The notes beneath the pieces were generated by a model. The model was not told the origin of the DNA. It worked only from the letters and a program-made list of their open reading frames with translations, and searched no databases. From Hyperoodon ampullatus (Eukaryota > Chordata > Mammalia > Artiodactyla > Ziphiidae), in assembly GCA_949752795.1 (NCBI GenBank), contig CATKHW010000060.1, forward strand, positions 248,001-312,000: a stretch of DNA of 64,000 nt, given 5' to 3'. Positions 22,482 to 36,392 of the stretch are shown here, piece by piece. Every line of letters starts with the position of its first letter. The stretch's first letter is position 1. The translations under genes and the position numbers were made by a program.

Positions 22482-24219
22482 ATATCCCTCAGCCATGAAA
22501 TCAATGTCATAAGACCAGTAGCAGCAAAATGGGTGGATTCAGGTACGATGATTCTAAGTGAAATAAGTCACACAGAAAAAGAAACTTATCATAAGATATC
22601 ACTTATGAAGATCCTGTAAACATGGCTACACTTGAACTGAGTTAGGAAAGAGAACAGTGTCTCACATTTAGAAAACACTCTTATACCTGCTTAAGGGGGA
22701 AGGAGAGGTGGGGTGATGCATAAAACCAGAGTTTGATATAAGCACAGTTGCCGTTCCAAAAACCAACTATGGAATAGACAAGACCTACACCGTCCTCAGT
22801 GAAAGGGACTCAAAACCCCATATTTCCCGCAGAGGAAAATATCTGACTAGCAAGAATCTTAAAACCTATGTATTGATATGTCTCCATAAGGGAATCAAGT
22901 GTGTCTAGACTGGCATAAACATGGCAGCGAGAATCAGCTCAAACCCTCTATAAAAAGGAATTTCAAAAACAAAAAAAAAAACGGGGAAATTCTTTACAAT
23001 TCCTTCAGGGTCTCTGATGAAAGCTGGAATGACCCTATCTACAACGACAGCTGGATGTGGCATAAGGAGGGACACTTGGGACTGAGACGATTGGTGAGAT
23101 TGGGTGAGCAAATGCAGATCCTTTAAAGCAATAATGCATGGCACCCATTCTATGGGTCCGAACTCTCCAGGTTGAAGGGAATATTACTACAGCTATAACA
23201 TGTGCGGGAAACCTAGAGAACGGACACACTGTGAATACAAAAGTTTTCTAAAACTCAACGCATAGTCCCTCTCCTGGTGCTCCGGTTTGACTTTCCGTCT
23301 GCTTTACTATCAACCTCCCAACTTGGAGAGACAGCCCCTTTAACCTCTTGGTTCGCACAGGTTGCCAATTTGGCAGAGGATGAAAGGGAAGAGGGAGAAC
23401 CAATGACAGAGTAGCTGTTAGGCATTTGGACGGGCATATAGCACTGTAATTTCCCGGCAGGAAGAAGAATTAACCAAATTCTCAGCCACCCACCGGGAAC
23501 CAGTATAGGTCCTGAACCAAAATTTTGGACTTGCGGTCAGCTCACCAAAAACGAGTTGAAAAATGGAGCTCAGGGGCACAGCAATTCACAAACTGGCCGA
23601 GTAATAAAGGACAACTATCGTCCAAAAATGTGTTGAGGGAAGGCAACGAGGCGGACTTGAAAGCGAGGCAGAATAGCAGGAAACAGATTTCAAGAGGTAC
23701 GTTGGAATCGCCTTTAAAGCACAGGAAGAGGGGCACAACTTCGACAATGACGCACTTGGCCAAAAAGGGCGTATGCGTTTTCTCCTGAATATATTCAGGA
23801 GAAAACGCATACGCCCTTTTTGGCCAAGCAAGCAAGCGGGCAATGCAAATCTGCACTACAAAGAAGTATCACTTCCCACCGGTCAAAAGGGACATCCACA
23901 AAATGTGTAAGAACAAGAAAGGCAAGACAGGACCTGGAGAACAGGGAGCCTTGTTATGCTGATGGGCGGGATGTAAATTGCCAACTGCCTCTCTGGAGGA
24001 GTGCATTCTGTTCCCTAAAACAAGTAAAGAACAGAGCTACAGAGCCAAGGGCACTACCAGTCTAGGGAATATACCTTGGGAAAACTGAAAATCAATAAGA
24101 CAGAGCCACCCCAAAATTTAGGGCTGCACTGCATACAAGGACCTCAACTTGGATACACCTTAAGTATCCCAGAAAATATAAACATGGTTCAAAAAATTGT
24201 GGTACTTACGTACGATGGA
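22482..24219 (+). repeat. Satellite unit 14 (1,738 bp)
   Basis: The A-rich tail near 22970 has lost an interrupting C and one base, giving a pure run of 11 A. The palindrome at 23755-23828 is perfect. The second half carries AAAATGTGTTG, GACGCAC and AGGACCTGG, as in units 18 and 23. Confidence 0.97.
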
Positions 24220-25958
24220 ATATCCCTCAGCCATGAAATCAATGTCATAAGACCAGTAGCAGCAAAATGGGTGGATTCAGGTACGATGATTCTAAGTGAA
24301 ATAAGTCACACAGAAAAAGAAACTTATCATAAGATATCACTTATGAAGATCCTGTAAACATGGCTACACTTGAACTGAGTTAGGAAAGAGAACAGTGTCT
24401 CACATTTAGAAAACACTCTTATACCTGCTTAAGGGGGAAGGAGAGGTGGGGTGATGCATAAAACCAGAGTTTGATATAAGCACAGGTACCGTTCCAAAAA
24501 CCAACTATGGAATAGGCAAGACCTACACCGTCCTCAGCGAAAGGGACTCAAAACCCCATATTTCCCGCAGAGGAAAATATCTGACTAGTAAGAATCTTAA
24601 AACCTATGTATTGATATGTCTCCGTAAGGGAATCAAGTGTGTCTAGACTGGCATAAACATGGCAGCGAGAATCAGCTCAAACCCACTATAAAAAGGAATT
24701 TCAAAAACAAAACAAAAAAACTGGGAAATTCTTTACAATTCCTTCAGGGTCTCTGATGAAGGCTGGAATGACCCTATCTACAACAACAGCTGGATGTGGC
24801 ATAAGGAGGGACACTTGGGACTGAGACGATTGGTGAGATTGGGTGAGCAAATGCAGACCCTTTAAAGCAATAATGCATGGCACCCATTCCATGGGTCCGA
24901 ACTCTCCAGGTTGAAGGGAATATTACTACAGCTATAACATGTGCGGGAAACCTAGAGAACGGACACACTGTGAATACGAAAGGTTTCTAAAACTCAACGA
25001 ATAGCCCCTCTCCTGGTGCTCCGGTTTGACTTTCCGTCTGCTTTACTATCAACCTCCCAACTTGGAGAGACAGCCCCTTTAACCTCTTGGTTCGCACAGG
25101 TTGCCAATTTGGCAGAGGATGAAAGGGAAGAGGGAGAACCAATGAGAGAGTAGCTGTTAGGCATTTGGACGGGCACATATCACTGTAATTTCCCGGCAGG
25201 AAGAAGAATTAACCAAATTCTCAGCCACCCACCGGGAACCAGTATAGGTCCTGAACCAAAATTTTGGACTTGCGGTCAGCTCACCAAAAACGAGTTGAAA
25301 AATGGAGCTCAGGGGCACAGCAATTCACAAACTGGCCGAGTAATAAAGGACAACTATCGTCCAAAAATCTGTTGAGGGAAGGCAACGAGGCGGACTTGAA
25401 AGCGAGGCAGAATAGCAGGAAACAGATTTCAAGAGGTACGTTGGAATCGCCTTTAAAGCACAGGAAGAGGGGCACAACTTCGACAATGATGCACTTGGCC
25501 AAAAAGGGCGTATGCGTTTTCTCCTGAATATATTCAGGAGAAAACGCATACGCCCTTTTTGGCCAAGCAAGCAAGCGGGCAATGCAAATCTGCACTACAA
25601 AGAAGTATCACTTCCCACCGGTCAAAAGGGACATCCACAAAATGTGTAAGAACAAGAAAGGCAAGACAGGCCCTGGAGAACAGGGAGCCTTGTTATGCTG
25701 ATGGGCGGGATGTAAATTGCCAACTGCCTCTCTGGAGGAGTGCATTCTGTTCCCTAAAACAAGTAAAGAACAGAGCTACAGAGCCAAGGGCACTACCAGT
25801 CTAGGGAATATACCTTGGGAAAACTGAAAATCAATAAGACAGAGCCACCCCAAAATTTAGGGCTGCACTGCATACAAGGACCTCAACTTGGATACACCTT
25901 AAGTATCCCAGAAAATATAAACATGGTTCAAAAAATTGTGGTACTTACGTACGATGGA
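24220..25958 (+). repeat. Satellite unit 15
   Basis: The first of 22 consecutive complete units of exactly 1,739 bp. The palindrome at 25494-25567 is perfect. AATAGGCAAG near 24512, CAACAACAG and AATAGCCCC near 25001 are shared with unit 19. Confidence 0.97.
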
Positions 25959-27697
25959 ATATCCCTCAGCCATGAAATCAATGTCATAAGACCAGTAGCA
26001 GCAAAATGGGTGGATTCAGGTACGATGATTCTAAGTGAAATAAGTCACAGAGAAAAAGAAACTTATCATAAGATATCACTTATGAAGATCCTGTAAACAT
26101 GGCTACACTTGAACTGAGTTAGGAAAGAGAACAGTGTCTCACATTTAGAAAACACTCTTAAACCTGCTTAAGGGGGAAGGAGAGGTGGGGTGATGCATAA
26201 AACCAGAGTTTGATATAAGCACAGGTACCGTTCCAAAAACCAACTATGGAATAGACAAGACCTACACCGTCCTCAGCGAAAGGGACTCAAAACCCCATAT
26301 TTCCCGCAGAGGAAAATATCTGACTAGTAAGAATCTTAAAACCTATGTATTGATATGTCTCCGTAAGGGAATCAAGTGTGTCTAGACTGGCATAAACATG
26401 GCAGCGAGAATCAGCTCAAACCCACTATAAAAAGGAATTTCAAAAACAAAACAAAAAAACTGGGAAATTCTTTACAATTCTTTCAGGGTCTCTGATGAAA
26501 GCTGGAATGACCCTATCTACAACGACACCTGGATGTGGCATAAGGAGGGACACTTGGGACTGAGACGATTGGTGAGATTGGGTGAGCAAATGCAGACCCT
26601 TTAAAGCAATAATGCATGGCACCCATTCCATGGGTCCGAACTCTCCAGGTTGAAGGGAATATTACTACAGCTATAACATGTGCGGGAAACCTAGAGAACG
26701 GACACACTGTGAATACGAAAGGTTTCTAAAACTCAACGCATAGTCCCTCTCCTGGTGCTCCGGTTTGACTTTCCGTCTGCTTTACTATCAACCTCCCAAC
26801 TTGGAGAGACAGCCCCTTTAACCTCTTGTTTCGCACAGCTTGCCAATTTGGCAGAGGATGAAAGGGAAGAGGGAGAACCAATGAGAGAGTAGCTGTTAGG
26901 CATTTGGACGGGCACATATCACTGTAATTTCCCGGCAGGAAGAAGAATTAACCAAATTCTCAGCCACCCACCGGGAACCAGTATAGGTCCTGAACCAAAA
27001 TTTTGGACTTGCGGTCAGCTCACCAAAAACGAGTTGAAAAATGGAGCTCAGGGGCACAGCAATTCACAAACTGGCCGAGTAATAAAGGACAACTATGGTC
27101 CAAAAATCTGTTGAGGGAAGGCAACGAGGCGGACTTGAAAGCGAGGCAGAATAGCAGGAAACAGATTTCAAGAGGTACGTTGGAATCGCCTTTAAAGCAC
27201 AGGAAGAGGGGCACAACTTCGACAATGATGCACTTGGCCAAAAAGGGCGTATGCGTTTTCTCCTGAATATATTCAGGAGAAAACGCATACGCCCTTTTTG
27301 GCCAAGCAAGCAAGCGGGCAATGCAAATCTGCACTACAAAGAAGTATCACTTCCCACCGGTCAAAAGGGACATCCACAAAATGTGTAAGAACAAGAAAGG
27401 CAAGACAGGCCCTGGAGAACCGGGAGCCTTGTTATGCTGATGGGCGGGATGTAAATTGCCAACTGCCTCTCTGGAGGAGTGCATTCTGTTCCCTACAACA
27501 AGTAAAGAACAGAGCTACAGAGCCAAGGGCACTACCAGTCTAGGGAATATACCTTGGGAAAACTGAAAATCAATAAGACAGAGCCACCCCAAAATTTAGG
27601 GCTGCACTGCATACAAGGACCTCAACTTGGATACACCTTAAGTATCCCAGAAAATATAAACATGGTTCAAAAAATTGTGGTACTTACGTACGATGGA
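25959..27697 (+). repeat. Satellite unit 16
   Basis: Perfect palindrome at 27233-27306. Private changes include GACACCTGG near 26525, CTTGTTTCGCACAGCTTGCC near 26824 and TATGGTCC near 27094. CCTACAACAAG near 27493 recurs in units 28, 31 and 35. Confidence 0.97.
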
Positions 27698-29436
27698 ATA
27701 TCCCTCAGCCATGAAATCAATGTCATAAGACCAGTAGCAGCAAAATGGGTGGATTCAGGTACGATGATTCTAAGTGAAATAAGTCACACAGAAAAAGAAA
27801 CTTATCATAAGATATCACTTATGAAGATCCTGTAAACATGGCTACACTTGAACTGAGTTAGGAAAGAGAACAGTGTCTCACATTTAGAAAACACTCTTAT
27901 ACCTGCTTAAGGGGGAAGGAGAGGTGGGGTGATGCATAAAACCAGAGTTTGATATAAGCACAGGTACCGTTCCAAAAACCAACTATGGAATAGACAAGAC
28001 CTACACCGTCCTCAGCGAAAGGGACTCAAAACCACATATTTCCCGCAGAGGAAAATATCTGACTAGTAAGAATCTTAAAACCTATGTATTGATATGTCTC
28101 CGTAAGGGAATCAAGTGTGTCTAGACTGGCATAAACATGGCAGCGAGAATCAGCTCAAACCCACTATAAAAAGGAATTTCAAAAACAAAACAAAAAAACT
28201 GGGAAATTCTTTACAATTCCTTCAGGGTCTCTGATGAAGGCTGGAATGACCCTATCTACAACGACAGCTGGATGTGGCATAAGGAGGGACACTTGGGACT
28301 GAGACGATTGGTGAGATTGGGTGAGCAAATGCAGACCCTTTAAAGCAATAATGCATGGCACACATTCCATGGGTCCCAACTCTCCAGGTTGAAGGGAATA
28401 TTACTACAGCTATAACATGTGCGGGAAACCTAGAGAACGGACACACTGTGAATACGAAAGTTTTCTAAAACTCAACGCATAGTCCCTCTCCTGGTGCTCC
28501 GGTTTGACTTTCCGTCTGCTTTACTATCAACCTCCCAACTTGGAGAGACAGCCCCTTTAACCTCTTGGTTCTCACAGGTTGCCAATTTGGCAGAGGATGA
28601 AAGGGAAGAGGGAGAACCAATGAGAGAGTAGCTGTTAGGCATTTGGACGGGCACATATCACTGTAATTTCCCGGCAGGAAGAAGAATTAACCAAATTCTC
28701 AGCCACCCACCGGGAACCAGTATAGGTCCTGAATCAAAATTTTGGACTTGCGGTCAGCTCACCAAAAACGAGTTGAAAAATGGAGCTCAGGGGCACAGCA
28801 ATTCACAAACTGGCCGAGTAATAAAGGACAACTATCGTCCAAAAATCTGTTGAGGGAAGGCAACGAGGCGGACTTGAAAGTGAGGCAGAATAGCAGGAAA
28901 CAGATTTCAAGAGGTACGTTGGAATCGCCTTTAAAGCACAGGAAGAGGGGCACAACTTCGACAATGATGCACTTGGCCACAAAGGGCGTATGCGTTTTCT
29001 CCTGAATATATTCAGGAGAAAACGCATACGCCCTTTTTGGCCAAGCAAGCAAGCGGGCAATGCAAATCTGCACTACAAAGAAGTATCACTTCCCACCGGT
29101 CAAAAGGGACATCCACAAAATGTGTAAGAACAAGAAAGGCAAGACAGGCCCTGGAGAACAGGGAGCCTTGTTATGCTGATGGGCGGGATGTAAATTGCCA
29201 ACTGCCTCTCTGGAGGAGTGCATTCTGTTCCCTAAAACAAGTAAAGAACAGAGCTACAGAGCCAAGGGCACTACCAGTCTAGGGAATATACCTTGGGAAA
29301 ACTGAAAATCAATAAGACAGAGCCACCCCAAAATTTAGGGCTGCACTGCATACAAGGACCTCAACTTGGATACACCTTAAGTATCCCAGAAAATATAAAC
29401 ATGGTTCAAAAAATTGTGGTACTTACGTACGATGGA
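27698..29436 (+). repeat. Satellite unit 17
   Basis: The palindrome at 28972-29045 has one mismatch (GGCCACAAAGG in the left arm). Private changes include GGTTCTCACAGG near 28566, GAATCAAAATT near 28731 and AAGTGAGGC near 28878. Confidence 0.97.
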
Positions 29437-31175
29437 ATATCCCTCAGCCATGAAATCAATGTCATAAGACCAGTAGCAGCAAAATGGGTGGATTCAGGTA
29501 CGATGATTCTAAGTGAAATAAGTCACACAGAAAAAGAAACTTATCATAAGATATCACTTATGAAGATCCTGTAAACATGGCTACACTTGAACTGAGTTAG
29601 GAAAGAGAACAGTGTCTCACATTTAGAAAACACTCTTATACCTGATTAAGGGGGAAGGAGAGGTGGGGTGATGCATAATACCAGAGTTTGATATAAGCAC
29701 AGGTACCGTTCCAAAAACCAACTATGGAATAGACAAGACCTACACCGTCCTCAGTGAAAGGGACTCAAAACCCCATATTTCCCGCAGAGGAAAATATCTG
29801 ACTAGTAAGAATCTTAAAACCTATGTATTGATATGTCTCCGTAAGGGAATCAAGTGTGTCTAGACTGGCATAAACATGGCAGCGAGAATCAGCTCAAACC
29901 CACTATAAAAAGGAATTTCAAAAACAAAACAAAAAAACTGGGAAATTCTTTACAATTCATTCAGGGTCTCTGATGAAGGCTGGAATGACCCTATCTACAA
30001 CGACAGCTGGATGTGGCATAAGGAGGGACACTTGGGACTGAGACGATTGGTGAGATTGGGTGAGCAAATGCAGACCCTTTAAAGCAAAAATGCATGGCAC
30101 CCATTCCATGGGTCCGAACTCTCCAGGTTGAAGGGAATATTACTACAGCTATAACATGTGCGGGAAACCTAGAGAACGGACACACTGTGAATACGAAAGG
30201 TTTCTAAAACTCAACGAATAGTCCCTCTCCTGGTGCTCCGGTTTGACTTTCCGTCTGCTTTACTATCAACCTCCCAACTTGGAGAGACAGCCCCTTTAAC
30301 CTCTTGGTTCGCACAGGTTGCCAATTTGGCAGAGGATGAAAGGGAAGAGGGAGAACCAATGAGAGAGTAGCTGTTAGGCATTTGGACGGGCACATATCAC
30401 TGTAATTTCCCGGCAGGAAGAAGAATTAACCAAATTCTCAGCCACCCACCGGGAACCAGTATACGTCCTGAACCAAAATTTTGGACTTGCGGTCAGCTCA
30501 CCAAAAACGAGTTGAAAAATGGAGCTCAGGGGCACAGCAATTCACAAACTGGCCGAGTAATAAAGGACAACTATCGTCCAAAAATGTGTTGAGGGAAGGC
30601 AACGAGGCGGACTTGAAAGCGAGGCAGAATAGCAGGAAACAGATTTCAAGAGGTACGTTGGAATCGCCTTTAAAGCACAGGAAGAGGGGCACAACTTCGA
30701 CAATGACGCACTTGGCCAAAAAGGGCGTATGCGTTTTCTCCTGAATATATTCAGGAGAAAACGCATACGCCCTTTTTGGCCAAGCAAGCAAGCGGGCAAT
30801 GCAAATCTGCACTACAAAGAAGTATCACTTCCCACCGGTCAAAAGGGACATCCACAAAATGTGTAAGAACAAGAAAGGCAAGACAGGACCTGGAGAACAG
30901 GGAGCCTTGTTATGCTGATGGGCGGGATGTAAATTGCCAACTGCCTCTCTGGAGGAGTGCATTCTGTTCCCTAAAACAAGTAAAGAACAGAGCTACAGAG
31001 CCAAGGGCACTACCAGTCTAGGGAATATACCTTGGGAAAACTGAAAATCAATAAGACAGAGCCACCCCAAAATTTAGGGCTGCACTGCATACAAGGACCT
31101 CAACTTGGATACACCTTAAGTATCCCAGAAAATATAAACATGGTTCAAAAAATTGTGGTACTTACGTACGATGGA
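29437..31175 (+). repeat. Satellite unit 18
   Basis: Perfect palindrome at 30711-30784. The second half repeats unit 14 (AAAATGTGTTG, GACGCAC, AGGACCTGG) and adds TATACGTCC near 30460. CCTGATTAAG and CATAATACC near 29641-29683 are private. Confidence 0.97.
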
Positions 31176-32914
31176 ATATCCCTCAGCCATGAAATCAATG
31201 TCATAAGACCAGTAGCAGCAAAATGGGTGGATTCAGGTACGATGATTCTAAGTGAAATAAGTCACACAGAAAAAGAAACTTATCATAAGATATCACTTAT
31301 GAAGATCCTGTAAACATGGCTACACTTGAACTGAGTTAGGAAAGAGAACAGTGTCTCACATTTAGAAAACACTCTTATACCTGCTTAAGGGGGAAGGAGA
31401 GGTGGGGTGATGCATAAAACCAGAGTTTGATATAAGCACAGGTACCGTTCCAAAAACCAACTATGGAATAGGCAAGACCTACACCGTCCTCAGCGAAAGG
31501 GACTCAAAACCCCATATTTCCCGCAGAGGAAAATATCTGACTAGTAAGAATCTTAAAACCTATGTATTGATATGTCTCCGTAAGGGAATCAAGTGTGTCT
31601 AGACTGGCATAAACATGGCAGCGAGAATCAGCTCAAACCCACTATAAAAAGGAATTTCAAAAACAAAACAAAAAAACTGGGAAATTCTTTACAATTCCTT
31701 CAGGGTCTCTGATGAAGGCTGGAATGACCCTATCTACAACAACAGCTGGATGTGGCATAAGGAGGGACACTTGGGACTGAGACGATTGGTGAGATTGGGT
31801 GAGCAAATGCAGACCCTTTAAAGCAATAATGCATGGCACCCATTCCATGGGTCCGAACTCTCCAGGTTGAAGGGAATATTACTACAGCTATAACATGTGC
31901 GGGAAACCTAGAGAACGGACACACTGTGAATACGAAAGGTTTCTAAAACTCAACGAATAGCCCCTCTCCTGGTGCTCCGGTTTGACTTTCCGTCTGCTTT
32001 ACTATCAACCTCCCAACTTGGAGAGACAGCCCCTTTAACCTCTTGGTTCGCACAGGTTGCCAATTTGGCAGAGGATGAAAGGGAAGAGGGAGAACCAATG
32101 AGAGAGTAGCTGTTAGGCATTTGGACGGGCACATATCACTGTAATTTCCCGGCAGGAAGAAGAATTAACCAAATTCTCAGCCACCCACCGGGAACCAGTA
32201 TACGTCCTGAACCAAAATTTTGGACTTGCGGTCAGCTCACCAAAAACGAGTTGAAAAATGGAGCTCAGGGGCACAGCAATTCACAAACTGGCCGAGTAAT
32301 AAAGGACAACTATCGTCCAAAAATGTGTTGAGGGAAGGCAACGAGGCGGACTTGAAAGCGAGGCAGAATAGCAGGAAACAGATTTCAAGAGGTACGTTGG
32401 AATCGCCTTTAAAGCACAGGAAGAGGGGCACAACTTCGACAATGACGCAATTGGCCAAAAAGGGCGTATGCGTTTTCTCCTGAATATATTCAGGAGAAAA
32501 CGCATACGCCCTTTTTGGCCAAGCAAGCAAGCGGGCAATGCAAATCTGCACTACAAAGAAGTATCACTTCCCACCGGTCAAAAGGGACATCCACAAAATG
32601 TGTAAGAACAAGAAAGGCAAGACAGGACCTGGAGAACAGGGAGCCTTGTTATGCTGATGGGCGGGATGTAAATTGCCAACTGCCTCTCTGGAGGAGTGCA
32701 TTCTGTTCCCTAAAACAAGTAAAGAACAGAGCTACAGAGCCAAGGGCACTACCAGTCTAGGGAATATACCTTGGGAAAACTGAAAATCAATAAGACAGAG
32801 CCACCCCAAAATTTAGGGCTGCACTGCATACAAGGACCTCAACTTGGATACACCTTAAGTATCCCAGAAAATATAAACATGGTTCAAAAAATTGTGGTAC
32901 TTACGTACGATGGA
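31176..32914 (+). repeat. Satellite unit 19
   Basis: The first half matches unit 15 (AATAGGCAAG, CAACAACAG, AATAGCCCC); the second half matches unit 18. A private A just inside the left end (GACGCAATTGG) leaves 72 of the 74 palindrome bases (32450-32523) perfectly paired. Confidence 0.97.
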
Positions 32915-34653
32915 ATATCCCTCAGCCATGAAATCAATGTCATAAGACCAGTAGCAGCAAAATGGGTGGATTCAGGTACGATGATTCTAAGTGAAATAAG
33001 TCACACAGAAAAAGAAACTTATCATAAGATATCACTTATGAAGATCCTGTAAACATGGCTACACTTGAACTGAGTTAGGAAAGAGAACAGTGTCTCACAT
33101 TTAGAAAACACTCTTATACCTGCTTAAGGGGGAAGGAGAGGTGGGGTGATGCATAAAACCAGAGTTTGATATAAGCACAGGTACCGTTCCAAAAACCAAC
33201 TATGGAATAGACAAGACCTACACCGTCCTCAGCGAAAGGGACTCAAAACCCCATATTTCCCGCAGAGGAAAATATCTGACTAGTAAGAATCTTAAAACCT
33301 ATGTATTGATATGTCTCCGTAAGGGAATCAAGTGTGTCTAGACTGGCATAAACATGGCAGCGAGAATCAGCTCAAACCCACTATAAAAAGGAATTTCAAA
33401 AACAAAACAAAAAAACTGGGAAATTCTTTACAATTCCTTCAGGGTCTCTGATGAAGGCTGGAATGACCCTATCTACAACAACAGCTGGATGTGGCATAAG
33501 GAGGGACACTTGGGACTGAGACGATTGGTGAGATTGGGTGAGCAAATGCAGACCCTTTAAAGCAATAATGCATGGCACCCATTCCATGGGTCCGAACTCT
33601 CCAGGTTGAAGGGAATATTACTACAGCTATAACATGTGCGGGAAACCTAGAGAACGGACACACTGTGAATACGAAAGGTTTCTAAAACTCAACGAATAGT
33701 CCCTCTCCTGGTGCTCCGGTTTGACTTTCCGTCTGCTTTACTATCAACCTCCCAACTTGGAGAGACAGCCCCTTTAACCTCTTGGTTCGCACAGGTTGCC
33801 AATTTGGCAGAGGATGAAAGGGAAGAGGGAGAACCAATGAGAGAGTAGCTGTTAGGCATTTGGACGGGCACATATCACTGTAATTTCCCGGCAGGAAGAA
33901 GAATTAACCAAATTCTCAGCCACCCACCGGGAACCAGTATAGGTCCTGAACCAAAATTTTGGACTTGCGGTCAGCTCACCAAAAACGAGTTGAAAAATGG
34001 AGCTCAGGGGCACAGCAATTCACAAACTGGCCGAGTAATAAAGGACAACTATCGTCCAAAAATCTGTTGAGGGAAGGCAACGAGGCGGACTTGAAAGCGA
34101 GGCAGAATAGCAGGAAACAGATTTCAAGAGGTACGTTGGAATTGCCTTTAAAGCACAGGAAGAGGGGCACAACTTCGACAATGATGTACTTGGCCAAAAA
34201 GGGCGTATGCGTTTTCTCCTGAATATATTCAGGAGAAAACGCATACGCCCTTTTTGGCCAAGCAAGCAAGCGGGCAATGCAAATCTGCACTACAAAGAAG
34301 TATCACTTCCCACCGGTCAAAAGGGACATCCACAAAATGTGTAAGAACAAGAAAGGCAAGACAGGCCCTGGAGAACAGGGAGCCTTGTTATGCTGATGGG
34401 CGGGATGTAAATTGCCAACTGCCTCTCTGGAGGAGTGCATTCTGTTCCCTAAAACAAGTAAAGAACAGAGCTACAGAGCCAAGGGCACTACCAGTCTAGG
34501 GAATATACCTTGGGAAAACTGAAAATCAATAAGACAGAGCCACCCCAAAATTTAGGGCTGCACTGCATACAAGGACCTCAACTTGGATACACCTTAAGTA
34601 TCCCAGAAAATATAAACATGGTTCAAAAAATTGTGGTACTTACGTACGATGGA
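32915..34653 (+). repeat. Satellite unit 20
   Basis: Perfect palindrome at 34189-34262. GAATTGCC near 34140 and GATGTACTT near 34182 occur together only here and in unit 21, which is nearly identical along its whole length. Confidence 0.97.
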
Positions 34654-36392
34654 ATATCCCTCAGCCATGAAATCAATGTCATAAGACCAGTAGCAGCAAA
34701 ATGGGTGGATTCAGGTACGATGATTCTAAGTGAAATAAGTCACACAGAAAAAGAAACTTATCATAAGATATCACTTATGAAGATCCTGTAAACATGGCTA
34801 CACTTGAACTGAGTTAGGAAAGAGAACAGTGTCTCACATTTAGAAAACACTCTTATACCTGCTTAAGGGGGAAGGAGAGGTGGGGTGATGCATAAAACCA
34901 GAGTTTGATATAAGCACAGGTACCGTTCCAAAAACCAACTATGGAATAGACAAGACCTACACCGTCCTCAGCGAAAGGGACTCAAAACCCCATATTTCCC
35001 GCAGAGGAAAATATCTGACTAGTAAGAATCTTAAAACCTATGTATTGATATGTCTCCGTAAGGGAATCAAGTGTGTCTAGACTGGCATAAACATGGCAGC
35101 GAGAATCAGCTCAAACCCACTATAAAAAGGAATTTCAAAAACAAAACAAAAAAACTGGGAAATTCTTTACAATTCCTTCAGGGTCTCTGATGAAGGCTGG
35201 AATGACCCTATCTACAACAACAGCTGGATGTGGCATAAGGAGGGACACTTGGGACTGAGACGATTGGTGAGATTGGGTGAGCAAATGCAGACCCTTTAAA
35301 GCAATAATGCATGGCACCCATTCCATGGGTCCGAACTCTCCAGGTTGAAGGGAATATTACTACAGCTATAACATGTGCGGGAAACCTAGAGAACGGACAC
35401 ACTGTGAATACGAAAGGTTTCTAAAACTCAACGAATAGTCCCTCTCCTGGTGCTCCGGTTTGACTTTCCGTCTGCTTTACTATCAACCTCCCAACTTGGA
35501 GAGACAGCCCCTTTAACCTCTTGGTTCGCACAGGTTGCCAATTTGGCAGAGGATGAAAGGGAAGAGGGAGAACCAATGAGAGAGTAGCTGTTAGGCATTT
35601 GGACGGGCACATATCACTGTAATTTCCCGGCAGGAAGAAGAATTAACCAAATTCTCAGCCACCCACCGGGAACCAGTATAGGTCCTGAACCAAAATTTTG
35701 GACTTGCGGTCAGCTCACCAAAAACGAGTTGAAAAATGGAGCTCAGGGGCACAGCAATTCACAAACTGGCCGAGTAATAAAGGACAACTATCGTCCAAAA
35801 ATCTGTTGAGGGAAGGCAACGAGGCGGACTTGAAAGCGAGGCAGAATAGCAGGAAACAGATTTCAAGAGGTACGTTGGAATTGCCTTTAAAGCACAGGAA
35901 GAGGGGCACAACTTCGACAATGATGTACTTGGCCAAAAAGGGCGTATGCGTTTTCTCCTGAATATATTCAGGAGAAAACGCATACGCCCTTTTTGGCCAA
36001 GCAAGCAAGCGGGCAATGCAAATCTGCACTACAAAGAAGTATCACTTCCCACCGGTCAAAAGGGACATCCACAAAATGTGTAAGAACAAGAAAGGCAAGA
36101 CAGGCCCTGGAGAACAGGGAGCCTTGTTATGCTGATGGGCGGGATGTAAATTGCCAACTGCCTCTCTGGAGGAGTGCATTCTGTTCCCTAAAACAAGTAA
36201 AGAACAGAGCTACAGAGCCAAGGGCACTACCAGTCTAGGGAATATACCTTGGGAAAACTGAAAATCAATAAGACAGAGCCACCCCAAAATTTAGGGTTGC
36301 ACTGCATACAAGGACCTCAACTTGGATACACCTTAAGTATCCCAGAAAATATAAACATGGTTCAAAAAATTGTGGTACTTACGTACGATGGA
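34654..36392 (+). repeat. Satellite unit 21
   Basis: Perfect palindrome at 35928-36001. A near-identical tandem copy of unit 20; the only difference I noted is AGGGTTGCAC near 36294. Confidence 0.97.

Noticed and set aside
22968..22981. A-run in unit 14 as a fresh poly(A) tail of a new insertion
   Set aside because: It sits exactly at the old L1 tail and differs from other units by one C-to-A change and one lost base; no new element adjoins it.
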